From assembly GCF_932526225.1 (NCBI RefSeq), contig NC_064040.1:7661181-7725180 (forward strand): a stretch of 64,000 nt of DNA. The letters are read 5' to 3'. This document shows, piece after piece, positions 1 to 12,300 of this stretch. Source of the stretch: Nematostella vectensis (Eukaryota; Cnidaria; Anthozoa; Actiniaria; Edwardsiidae). Each line of letters starts with the position of its first letter. Position 1 is the stretch's first letter. A program made the translations under genes and the position numbers. Below the pieces are notes generated by a model. It searched no databases, was not told where the DNA came from, and was given only the letters and a program-made list of their open reading frames with translations.

Positions 1-55
1 AAAAGTCAGCCCCGACTTACAGAACAAAACCCAATCATCGGCGCGAGATTCCTAC

Positions 56-3000
56 CTGAAATGGCGTCATATGTCTGGATGTGTTACTGTGGACCGGTGT
101 GTCCGCATGGCATAATGACGTCACTAAACCATTCGTGGTCTTCTCTGACGCAATCTCCACAGATTCTACCGCAGATGAAGAACTCATTGGGGCTCTATCG
201 AACGCATCATCTAACGAAGAGTCCTGCTTCACAATCACTGATGACGTCATAGATGACGTCACTGCTGAGCTTTCGGAAGAAGTCAACGATGGTGTTACCG
301 ATGGCGTTACTGATCGTGACCCTGATGACGTCACTACTGGCATCTCGGATGCTGACGTCACTGGAGATGTTTTCGCCGAGGTCCCAGATGTTTCAGTCGT
401 TGACGAGGAACGAGTCAATATATCAGTGCTGCCCAATAACGATTGCTCGACACCCTGGTCCTTATTTGACAAAGTTCCGTCGTTCGTCGGACATGACATC
501 TTGTTCTCGAGATTCGAGATCTCCTGAGCTTGGAATTGAGGTGGTTTCTCTTCTCTTGTTAAGGTCGGGTCAGTAGTTTCGCTGGAGATGCTGGCGGATC
601 GGGGTGAGAGGGGTTTCAGGCTGATGTTGATCGAGGAGCTCAAGGGAGTGGTAGGCATCGTGGAGGTGGCAGGGGGTGTCGTCTTACCCTCTTTGCCTTT
701 CCAGCCAAGCTGAGAAAAAAAAAACATGGTACAGGAAAATTGTAAGAAAGAATTATGTATGTCCATATTTTACGGAACTTTAAAAATGTTGCGATTCAGC
801 TCACAAAATTGCTAAGAGTTGATGATATATGTGAAAGTATGTGGATATACAAGGACTAAATGATTAATCCCTCCCTTTCCTCGCCCTTGCACTTACTTAA
901 TACTCTCATCTGAGTAATCTAAGTTATGGCACCTACCGCTACAAAACCTACAGCTATAGCACCTACCGCTACAATACCTACCGCAATAGCACCTACCGCT
1001 ACAGCACCTACCGCCACATCACCTACCGCTATAAGCCGCTCCCGTGTGGCATCTACAGCACGGGCCATTTCTTCTTTACGTTTCTTTATCTCTAGTTTGT
1101 GCTGAAAAAATGGTCGAGACAGTTGAGCTAATGCTCGGCTAGTAAGGGCTAACCCGAGTGTATCGGTTATTAAGGGGGGGGGGGGGGGGTTAGAGAGCGC
1201 GCAATAATGTGGGAATGACTTGAAAACTAACAAAGCACGCACCGGGGGTTCTCACTCTCTGTCCCATATACACGCACTCTCTGGATTATCCATCCCAAAA
1301 TTGCCTGAAACCAATGTTGAAAAATCTTTGCTGGCCAGTGACACGATGTCGGCAGTCAAAACCAAACGTTTAAAGAGACGGGAAAGGGCACGGACAAACA
1401 ATCGTTGTTTTACTGACGAGCGGAGATATTGACATTACCTGCTCAAGAGCAGCAGCGCGGGCCTTTTCGGCGTTTTCATCAATAGCCTGAAACCCATTAG
1501 AAACACCACCCCTACAAGATAGAACATGGGTTAATCACAAAGGAAACTGCAGGGCGAGGCGATGAAAGTACGAGGCAAACCAATCCATCTTAACTCTATG
1601 GTCCTACTCTCTCACGCACACTTAAGGTAATCTCATCAAGCCTGCTAGCCTTTTGGATTTCTATCGAACATACGTAGTCGAGTCCATGGATGAGTCCAAA
1701 GAGAAGAGGTATCTCGTTTGATCACCGATCATCCTGAATGGTGTTACTGCTTTTAGTCAAACCCCACTAAGTAAGCTTCCATCAATGCTGCACTCTAATT
1801 TGTTGACCTACTAGCAAGCTATCAGCTGTGCTGGATCTAAAAGTCAGAATACGGCAAATGACTCCACCATACAAATTGCCCTACAAGTGTAATTTGCCTA
1901 AAACAATGACCCCCCTCGCTTTCATGGTATTTGAGTCAATAGCTCATTTGGCCTTTTAGCTCGAGCTCGAGTTATGATTTTTAAATAGCTTAAGGCCACT
2001 CCCTTTCTAGCTTACCGCATGCTAAAGTGCGACTTCGAGAGGAACCGGGCCGAGATGCTGAGCCGAGACTGCAATAGAGGCAGGTTAGTTTCAGCAAAAG
2101 ACGGAGCCACTTCCGGTGCAATCTCTACTTCCGGTTTGCACTTGGTGGGAGTCGAGCCCAGGCCCTCGAAGTACTTCCGGCACACCTCATCGTCTTCCTC
2201 GTCCGGGGTATCGGGTTTGTTGTCGCCATTGTCGTTCTTGCTCACTTCACTTTGTGGGGTCAGCGGTTCTTCGCTGTCATCTTCCTCGTCACTTGAGGAC
2301 TCTTCTGAGGAGTAATGCAAAGGTCAGATAGTGATATTCAGCCGATAAACTTACACTAAAAATTCACGTGAAGTTTTGAGCGGCAAAATCGCGCAAAAAT
2401 AAACACAGAAAAGGCTGCGGCTGTCATGCCAGGTGACAAATAAAATCTTTTGGTGAAAAAGATCCCTTTCTTACATCGAAACTTTTTGGTTGATTCACAA
2501 GCGCTGAATAAGTCGCTTTTTGATGTTGTTAATTTGGTGCTAAAACCCGGAGTTCGCGCGAGTTTGCCAGCAGAAACGGACACGTGATTTCAAGCAACAG
2601 GCGACTTGCCTACTGCTAAAGAAAAAAAAACTGACCTGAATTCTTTCTCTTGCCGGTAACACGGCTGTTACCCTCGTGCTGAAAGGTGAGTTGACATTTT
2701 ATTATTATTATCATTGTGCACTACAGAAATTCTGCGATTTTTTGGACGCAAGAGAGCGTTGCGTGGCTCCGCCCGCTAGAGCTGCGAACGTGCCTAGCGT
2801 CGCAAAAGTCGGACATTGCCCAAGTCACCTACACTTTTGTTATCGTTTTCATTCAATATTTGTAAGACAAATTATGAGGTTACGTAAGAATCTCCGACAA
2901 TTTTTAACGGAAAACACGAAAGATATTTCAAAATATAGAAAGCAGTGTGTCTATTGGAAGTTTCTTTGAGGATGTGACTGCTAATTTAGAGCGGATGGCC

Positions 3001-3303
3001 TGTTAAATATTTCGGATTCGAATAGATTCTTTTGTATTTTAACGGTTGAAGTTTCCGTCGGACCTCCGGAAGTAAACTGGTGACAACGCGGCTTTAAATT
3101 TCGAAATAGGAATCTAAAAACAAGTCACTCACTTCATTTACCAAATTCAAAGAAAAACATCGTAATAGCTTCCCTAAATAAGCCGATGGAAATGGATTCT
3201 TTTACTAAGATGCATCATGAAGTAGACATAAAGAGACGATACCTCCTGCTCATCTTCCACAGAGCGCCTTTCGGGCTGTTGCGCCGCCGTCACTTGAAAC
3301 GAT
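56..3303 (-). CDS. Exons 34-38: acidic and coiled-coil-like tail, continuing off the left edge
   Basis: Exons: 3243-3303, 2016-2304, 1439-1511, 1027-1101 and 56-709. Exon 34 reads [20 protein letters not shown]. Exon 35 is acidic ([18 protein letters not shown]). Exons 36 and 37 form a charged, helix-prone stretch ([14 protein letters not shown] then [16 protein letters not shown]) likely to be coiled coil. Exon 38 is 218 codons of Ser/Thr-rich sequence, ending TPFQ at a CAG|GTAGGA donor. Phases close from exon 35 to 38. The 34/35 junction does not close, so an exon may be missing. That these exons belong to the WDR62-like gene is inferred from strand and continuity; a separate downstream gene is possible. 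Confidence 0.65.
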
Positions 3304-6300
3304 CTGAAACAAGCGTAACAGTCAGGCAACTAGACAAGTTTCCGTTACGCCATTAGTCACACAACAATCAGGATGGTCACGGTATCCGTCACATAACAGT
3401 TCTCGTCACGCTATTCCTTCAAATGTCCACGAACAAACACAAAGTCACGCCCTTTATCCCATTTTCTAAGAAAAAGAGCACCCAAGCCACATGACTGAAA
3501 AACTCCTTGTCACGCAGGGCGTCAAGACGTCATTCCAAATTGGTCAGGCAACACATGGTCACGTTCCAACGATGTAGAACACATAAGAAAGGAATGAATT
3601 ATTTATTGTGATCACTCATAAGAAAAATGAATTTGTGAAACAAACGAATAAGCACAGCTCATGTGTTTTACCTTACTCTTATTGCTTTGAATTGCTGTTT
3701 ATCAAGAAATAGCAACATAGTTTTATACATTTTATACTCTCAAGAGACAAGGATGTCAGTAGGCTCGTTTACTAGCCGCCTGTGAGCCCGCAGTACGTTC
3801 CTCGTTTAGGGGGCAGAGGATTGTATAACGCGAGGTTGGTACTTTATGTAGCCATCAATATAGTGTGTCCTAGATACTGACCCTAACCATATTATTGGCT
3901 TCATGTAGTACTGGCTGCCAAGCCTAAATTCGGCTGGAAATAGAGCCTAGCAAGTGAGATGCAGTGCGGTTAGATAATGCGTATTTATCACTTGATTACC
4001 CTGCTTATTTATCACTTCTTTGCCTTGCGTATTTAACACTTTTCCCTTTTTATCTTTATTTTAAGTGAGCTTATGCAAGCAAGACAGGTATTTCATCTAG
4101 CATGCCTGAAAAAGAAGATTTAAAGTGATGTTTCTTCTGAAAGATTACCTTGGCACCACTTTCTCTATTTTACTTGGGGTTAAATCATTGTTATCTCCAT
4201 AGTGGCTGAACAGATCCCGGCGCGCCTCGCTGAGGTGGTGTACCCCGGTATGGACCATGTGGAACCTGTGCCACTGTCGACCGCCCGAGGCATGCAGGGA
4301 CTCAAAGTGTTGCGTCATTTGCTTGACGCCACGGAAACCGGTTACCCTAAGATACAGACAGTTTTTTATAAGTGGTTAGTATGCGAGGATGGAAGAGAAT
4401 GATAAGAACAAAGTGTTGCGTCATTTGCTTGACGCCACGGAAACCGGTTAGTGATACAGACAGGTTTGGATAAGTGGTTAGTATGCGAGGATGGAAGAGA
4501 ATGATAAGAACAAAGTGTTGCGTCATTTGCTTGACGCCACGGAAACCGGTTACTCTGAGATACAGACAGTTTTTTTTATAAGTGGTTAGTAAGTAAGGAT
4601 GGAAGAGAATGATAAGAACAAAGTGTTGCGTCATTTGCTTGACGCCACGGAAACCGGTTACCCTAAGATACAGACAGGTTTGGATAAGTGGTTAGTATGC
4701 GAGAATGGAAGAGAATGATAAGAACAAAGTGTTGCGTCATTTGCTTGACGCCACGGAAACCGGTTACTCTGAGATACAGACAGTTTTTTTAATAAGTGGT
4801 TAGTAAGTAAGGATGGAAGAGAATGATAAGAACAAAGTGTTGCGTCATTTGCTTGACGCCACGGAAACCGGTTAGTGATACAGACAGGTTTGGATAAGTG
4901 GTTAGTATGCGAGGATGGAAGAGAATGATAAGAACAAAGTGTTGCGTCATTTGCTTGACGCCACGGAAACCGGTTAATCTGTGATACAGACAGGTTTGGC
5001 TAAGTGGTTAGTATGCGAGGATGGAAGAGAATGATAAGAACAAAGTGTGGCGTCATTTGCTTGACGCCACGGAAACCGGTTACTCTGAGATACAGACAGG
5101 TCTGGATAAGTGGTTAGTATGTAAGGATGGAAGAGAATGATAAGAACAAAGTGTTGCGTCATTTGCTTGACGCCACGGAAACCGGTTAGTGATACAGACA
5201 GGTTTGGATAAGTGGTTAGTATGCGAGGATGGAAAAGAATGATAAGAACAAAGTGTTGCGTCATTTGCTTGACGCCACGGAAACCGGTTACTCTGAGATA
5301 CAGACAGGTCTGGATAAGTGGTTAGTATGTAAGGATGGAAGAGAATGATAAGAACAAAGTGTTGCGTCATTTGCTTGACGCCACGGAAACCGGTTACCCT
5401 AAGATACAGACAGGTTTGGATAAGTGGTTACTATGCGAGGATGGAAGAGAATGATAAGAACAAAGTGTTGCGTCATTTCCTTGACGCCACGGAAACCGGT
5501 TACTCTGTGATACAGACAGGTTTGGATAAGTGGTTAGTATGCGAGGATGGAAAAGAATGATAAGAACAAAGTGTTGCGTCATTTGCTTGACGCCACGGAA
5601 ACCGGTTACTCTGAGATACAGACAGGTCTGGATAAGTGGTTAGTATGTAAGGATGGAAGAGAATGATAAGAACAAAGTGTTGCGTCATTTGCTTGACGCC
5701 ACGGAAACCGGTTACCCTAAGATACAGACAGGTTTGGATAAGTGGTTACTATGCGAGGATGGAAGAGAATGATAAGAACAAAGTGTTGCGTCATTTCCTT
5801 GACGCCACGGAAACCGGTTACTCTGTGATACAGACAGGTTTGGATAAGTGGTTAGTATGCGAGGATGGAAGAGAATGATAAGAAGAGATGTATGCATTCT
5901 TAGTGTGACTCAAATGCCGCATTATTTGGTTAACAGGTTACTCTGTGATATAGACTGGTTTGGATAAGTGGTCAGTATGTGAGGATGAAAGAGAATGATA
6001 AGAAGAGATAAATGCATTTTGAGTGTGACCCAAAGTTTTGCGTCATTTGCTTAACGCCCCGGAAACAGGTTACTCTGTTATATAAACTGGTTTGGATAAG
6101 TGGTTAGTATGTGGGGATAAAAGAGAATGATTAGAAGAGACGAATAAACAAGAAACATCGGTGGAAAGGCGGTGAAAGCAGTGGGTGAAAGTTAATAAAT
6201 ACACGACTAGATACGATTAAATCAATCAATACACAAACGTTTGCGGGCAAATAACAGGCCAACGGTTAAAAGTTACACATAAGACGGCTAAACAAACAGG

Positions 6301-9300
6301 GTGACGAAATGATCACGTGACGCCTAAAAGACGCAGCTCGAAGACCCGGCAGTCTTTGCGAAGACAAATAAGAGCTTGGAAGGAAATCTGTCTTCGTAGT
6401 GTACTCGTTTTTTGATCCTTGAACTTTACCACAAACGTTATTGGATTAGCGTTGGTTAGGCCAGGCAGAAATGATATGGGTGTTTATTGTTATCTTTTCG
6501 GTATTTATTTTATATCAGATTTTATGTGCAAAAATAATTACATTTTCGAATTTCATGATTTTTAGCACTAAAATATACTGATACAACATTACTATTTGTT
6601 AAATTTTATTAGCTGGTATAATATTTATCTTATTACCAAAATGAATCACCCAGAAAAGCCTTTTCTATTATATTCACAAATAATGATTATAACAAAATAA
6701 TTTTTAAAAGTAAATTTAATTTCGTAAAATTAATCGTGTCTAGCAGTATCTACGTGTATTTAAGTGTGAATAAATCATAAAAGATTAACAGCGCAGCTGT
6801 AAAAAGTAACAAAACCCCGAATCCCACTTTCTTCCCCCTAATCCTCGTAACCCCATACTTCTGCTTCTGGATCAAGAACTCTACATTTTTACCGAAAATG
6901 TCCAACACTGTGACCTTAAGGTCATGATTACTAGGCGAGTCTAGACCTATTGTCGTGGAGGGTTTCTGGCTAAGGGATTGCTGACTAGAGACGGTTAAGC
7001 CATCAATATGAAGAGAGAAGCTAGAGGATTGATGCGGACTTTGATCTATGGCACGGCCCCCAGCTCGATTATCTGGCATGGCACTATCTTCGAGTCTAAT
7101 CGGATAAAAAATGGAAGGCTTTGCGACTATGTCCTTACAAGTGGAAGCCGAGGGCTTGCACATGGGGATTTCTGGAGGTGTGATACTAGGAATAAGATCA
7201 GAGGTAAGATGTAAGTTGTCATTGTGTATCATCAGTTGAGGCGGGTCGGGTTTATCTGGAGAAACATTGTCAGGTACCGCGGAGTTTACGACGCGACAGT
7301 TAACTTCTTTATGTGTGATTTGCGGTAGATTAATTATCTCCCCTGCGCTTTTATCATAAAGGAACATAAACGGGAACTTTTGCAGTGTCTCCATGTCACT
7401 GTATAGAGCTTTCCCATGAGAGTTTATAGCGTTCACTCGCTCGGGAGATACGTCCATACAATCCAAACATGTTGTTGTGTACCCACGCGCGTTTTCACCC
7501 CCTTCAAATCGATACACCCCTGGCAAGGAGCTCCCGTTTTGGGTAAAAGAAGGTGCGCGAGGGACACACGCGTTTTGAAATCTGCGCTGATCAGTGTGAC
7601 AATGGGCAAGCAATGTAGCATTTTGGACTCTTTCTGGTGTTGCTACTGGCGAATCTATAAAATCCAAGTCCTTATCTAGCGTGCTCGCCGTGCGAGAGGG
7701 CGCGTTTCTGGACACTCTCGTGGGAGGGCTCGCGTGCGCGAATGCTAGACCACTCGTGGGCGCAGCCTGCGTGGTGCGTGGTAAACCAAGATTACCCGGG
7801 AAATCTCTCTCCAAAATTACCGGTGCACGCGTCGTCACGATACTCGCATTACATTCGCGCGAGCGTCTTGAGTCACTCATGAGCGCAGCTCGCGTGGTGC
7901 GTGGTAAATCTGAGTTCCAATGGAAATCTCTACTCGCGTGGATTTCGCGCGCGCGTCTTGAGCAACTCGTGAGCTCGACTTGCGCGGAGCGTGGCGGACC
8001 AGCAATAAGGCGTGTGTCAGGGGGTGGGGTCGCGAGGGCGGCGCCTGACCTGGCTGTCTCGATGTCCATGTTGTCCTGGGAGTTGGGCAGATAGATGATG
8101 CTCTCTTTCACATCCTCTTCCGGTAACTCCTCCACTTCTTCAAACTTGACCTCCTCTGTCTGGATAAGCAAGTCCTGATCACGTGACGCTTGGAGGTCAA
8201 AGGGCGCACTACCACGTGATACTGACACGTTGAGAGGAATTTCGCGAGGATGCTGAAGATGACAATGGGACAATGGTATAAGTTGCGGCTAGTGAAAATA
8301 ACGGTAACAGTAGTTCATATTTATCTGTTTGTCGACTAATTGAAATCGTTGACAGATCCAACAACGAATACAAATGATTAATGGTGAACAAACAGTTATG
8401 AGCTATCGACGATAATGATATTGATGGTGCTGATAATGATGATGATGATGACATTGATCGTACTGATAATGATGGTTGTGGTAATGATGTTGATCATGAT
8501 GATAACGGTGATTATGATGATTGCATTGATGATGATAATAATGATGGTGGTGGTAAAGGTAATGGTGATGGTGTTGGTGCTGATAATAATGGTGATTGTG
8601 GTGATGATGAAGGTTGTTGTTGTGATATTAATGATAATGATGAATATAATGATATTGCTGATGATAATTTAAATGGTGACAATGATGGTGATGACGATTA
8701 TGGTGGTGATAATGATGACATTGTAATAATGGCAATGATTACGTGCCTTGTGAGAGCCTATATCCTCTTCTGTCAGCGAGTTAAACTGTTCCCGGTAATC
8801 AGCATTAAATAAGTCATCATCCTCCTGACGAAATACAAAATTTGACATCAAAAAGTAATAAAAAAATTACGATTAAAACAATCATAAATATTCAAAAGGC
8901 ATGTTGATCAATCGGATGTTCTTCTTTGGACACGTGATAAAGGCTTTATACCTAGCAATACACCCAACAAATCTAAAGCGTGAAGAGGGAATGGAAACTG
9001 TCCCAAGGAGAATATTTGGGTACAATAGAAGACGAATAGCAGACTAACGAACATGAAGCATTATCTAAAGCTATCATGACCTCATTAAGAATTTTATATC
9101 CGCGAAAACACTCCTCCTCCTCGTGTTTTAAATAGTACGTAATAGTCACAATAAGGACATCAATTCGTACCCCTTTGGTCAATGAACACTTCCTCTCGAG
9201 AGGCTGCAGGAAAGAAACATATCGATTAAAGAAAATTGTATAGAATTGAGTTGAATAGCCCGCACACATTCCGACGAAACTATGAGCATTAGGTACATAC

Positions 9301-12300
9301 GCTGTTCATCAGTGCGTCAACTTGTTCCTGGGCGGATGTAGTGGTGAATGCTTTACGATCTGTGAACACACCAGGTGAGTAGCTACAATATTGTTTTTTT
9401 CTTGGGAGGGGAGGGGTTAATGCGACCAGCTCTGTAAGCGACCGCCTTATTAATGCGACAAGCTCTGTAAGCGATCACGTTAAGAGATCATCAGCGAGAG
9501 ATATTCAGCGCAAATTTTGCCACACGATTAACAGAAATGCAATTCGTTTATACAGACATGTCATACAATTACAGCAGTAACAAAACTTCTACAGCAATTT
9601 GCAATCTTTTGTTGGCTCGTAACTGACCAAAATTGTTTACGCCAAGGGTCGCGACCAGCTCGGACAACGATCGCAATTTTCCATTCCTGAGGTGGTCGCC
9701 TATTTACTCAGAAATGTATTTTCAACATCACCAAGTGGGACATCATTATCTGTGTACTGCACCAGTGTGCGGAAACTACTATGTCATCACGCAGAAAAAA
9801 GGGGTAACCGGTGTAATAATTGTTGCAGTAGCTACATGTATGTTGCAGGCCTATTTTCTCATTTTTCATTCTGAGTATTCATACCTCCTGGGCTATCGCT
9901 AAGTGAGAGGATGGTAGGGCGGAGAGGACTGGATTCCCTCGCAAGGCATGCGTCGACTGGAAGGACTCGCTACAAAATTTTTAGACAACAGCGTTAAAGA
10001 AAGCCAATCACGCCGCCATTTTACGCTCCCGAACAATACCGACTAACTCCATTTCCAAAAAGCAAGTAACAGAGATGTTGTCAAGAAAATATCGTTAATA
10101 AGGTATTAAAATTCAATCTTTGGTGGCTAATCTGCAATTTTCTTGCAAATAAACCAATGGATTTTCAATTGTAAACAGCCTTTTCCTGTTTTTCGCTCTT
10201 ATATGGTTGTGATCAATCGGTCTTTGAGAGTTGATGAGTGGTAACGTTTTTAACAAAGAATCAGCGCATAATCAATTTTCGACTTCAGTATTCATACTTG
10301 CCTCTGTAACGACATTTCACTTTTTGTAAAAATTGCTGACCTAAAAACTGTTGAACTGTTGAAAATTGTTCACACGACCAAACGGTAACAGATTTCGTCA
10401 ACTCTTACGCCGAATTCGAGATTGTTAAAAGTGAATGAGAGTCGAGGAATACCCCTCGTTGCATCGCGAATCTCACGATGACAATGATACATACCTGAGC
10501 CCATCGGCCGCTTGGTTGGACAGGAGCACCAGGCGCACCGTCAGGGGACGACGAGTCTCCGCCAGACTCACCGATGAGCTAGAAGAAGTATAAGGGGTCA
10601 GTTGCTTTAACAGAGAGACGGGCTGAAAAACAGACAGACGAACAGTCAAACGAACAGACAGACGGGCATGCAGACGAACAGACAGTTGCTTTAGCAGAGA
10701 GACGGGCTGAAAAACAGACAGACGAACAGACAAACGAACAGACAGACGGGGATGCAGACGAACAGACAGACGAGCAGACAGTTGCTTTAGCAGAGAGACA
10801 GGCTAAAAAACAGACAGACGAACAGTCAAACGAACAGACAGATGGGCATGCAGACGAACAGACAGTTGCTTTAGCAGAGAGACGGGCTGAAAAACAGACG
10901 GACGAACAGACAAACGAACGGACAGACGGGAATGCAGACGAGCAGACAGTTGCTTTAGCAGAGAGACAGGCTAAAAAACAGACAGACGAACAGTCAAACG
11001 AACAGACAGATGGGCATGCAGACGAACAGACAGTTGCTTTAGCAGAGAGACGGGCTGAAAAACAGACGGACGAACAGACAAACGAACGGACAGACGGGAA
11101 TGCAGACGAACAGACATTTGCTTTAGCAGAGAGACGGGCTGAAAAACAGACGGACGAACAGACAAACGAACGGACAGACGGGCATGCAGACGAACAGACA
11201 GTTGCTTTAGCAGAGAGACGGGCTGAAAAACAGACGGACGAACAGACAAACGAACGGACAGACGGGCATGCAGACGAACAGACAGTTGCTTTAGCAGAGA
11301 GACGGGCTGAAAAACAGACGGACGAAAAGACAAACGAACGGACAGACGGGCATGCAGACGAACAGACAGTTGCTTTAGCAGAGAGACGGGCTGAAAAACA
11401 GACAGACGAACAGTCAAACGAACAGACAGACGGGCATGCAGACGAACAGACAGACGAACAGACAGTTGCTTTAGCAGAGAGACGGGCTGAAAAACGACAG
11501 ACGAACAGTCAAACGAACAGACAGATGGGCATGCAGACGAACAGAAAGACGAACAGACAGTTGCTTTAGCAGAGAGACGGGCTGAAAAACAGACGGACGA
11601 ACAGACAAACGAACGGTCAGACGGGCATGCAGACGAACAGACAGACGAACAGACAGTTGCTTTAGCAGAGAGACGGGCTGAAAAACAGACGGAAGAACAG
11701 TCAAACGAACAGACAGACGGGCATGCAGACGAACAGACAGTTGCTTTAGCAGAGAGACGGGCTGAAAAACAGACGGACGAACAGTCAAACGAACAGACAG
11801 ACGGGCATGCAGACGAACAGACAGAAGAACAGACAGTTGCTTTAGCAGAGAGACGGGCTGAAAAACAGACAGACGAACAGTCAAACGAACAGACAGACGG
11901 GCATGCAGACGAACAGACAGAAGAACAGACAGTTGCTTTAGCAGAGAGACGGGCTGAAAAACAGACAGACGAACAGTCAAACGAACAGACAGACGGGCAT
12001 GCAGACGAACAGACAGAAGAACAGACAGTTGCTTTAGCAGAGAGACGGGCTGAAAAACAGACAAACGAACAGTCAAACGAACAGACAGACGGGCATGCAG
12101 ACGAACAGACAATTGCTTTAGCAGAGAGACGGGCTGAAAAACAGACGGACGAACAGACAAACGAACAGAAAGACGGGCATGAAGACGAACAGACAGTTGC
12201 TTTAGCAGAGAGACGGGCTGAAAAACAGACGGACGAACAGACAAACGAACGGACAGACGGGCATGCAGACGAACAGACAGACGAACCTGCAGACGAACAG

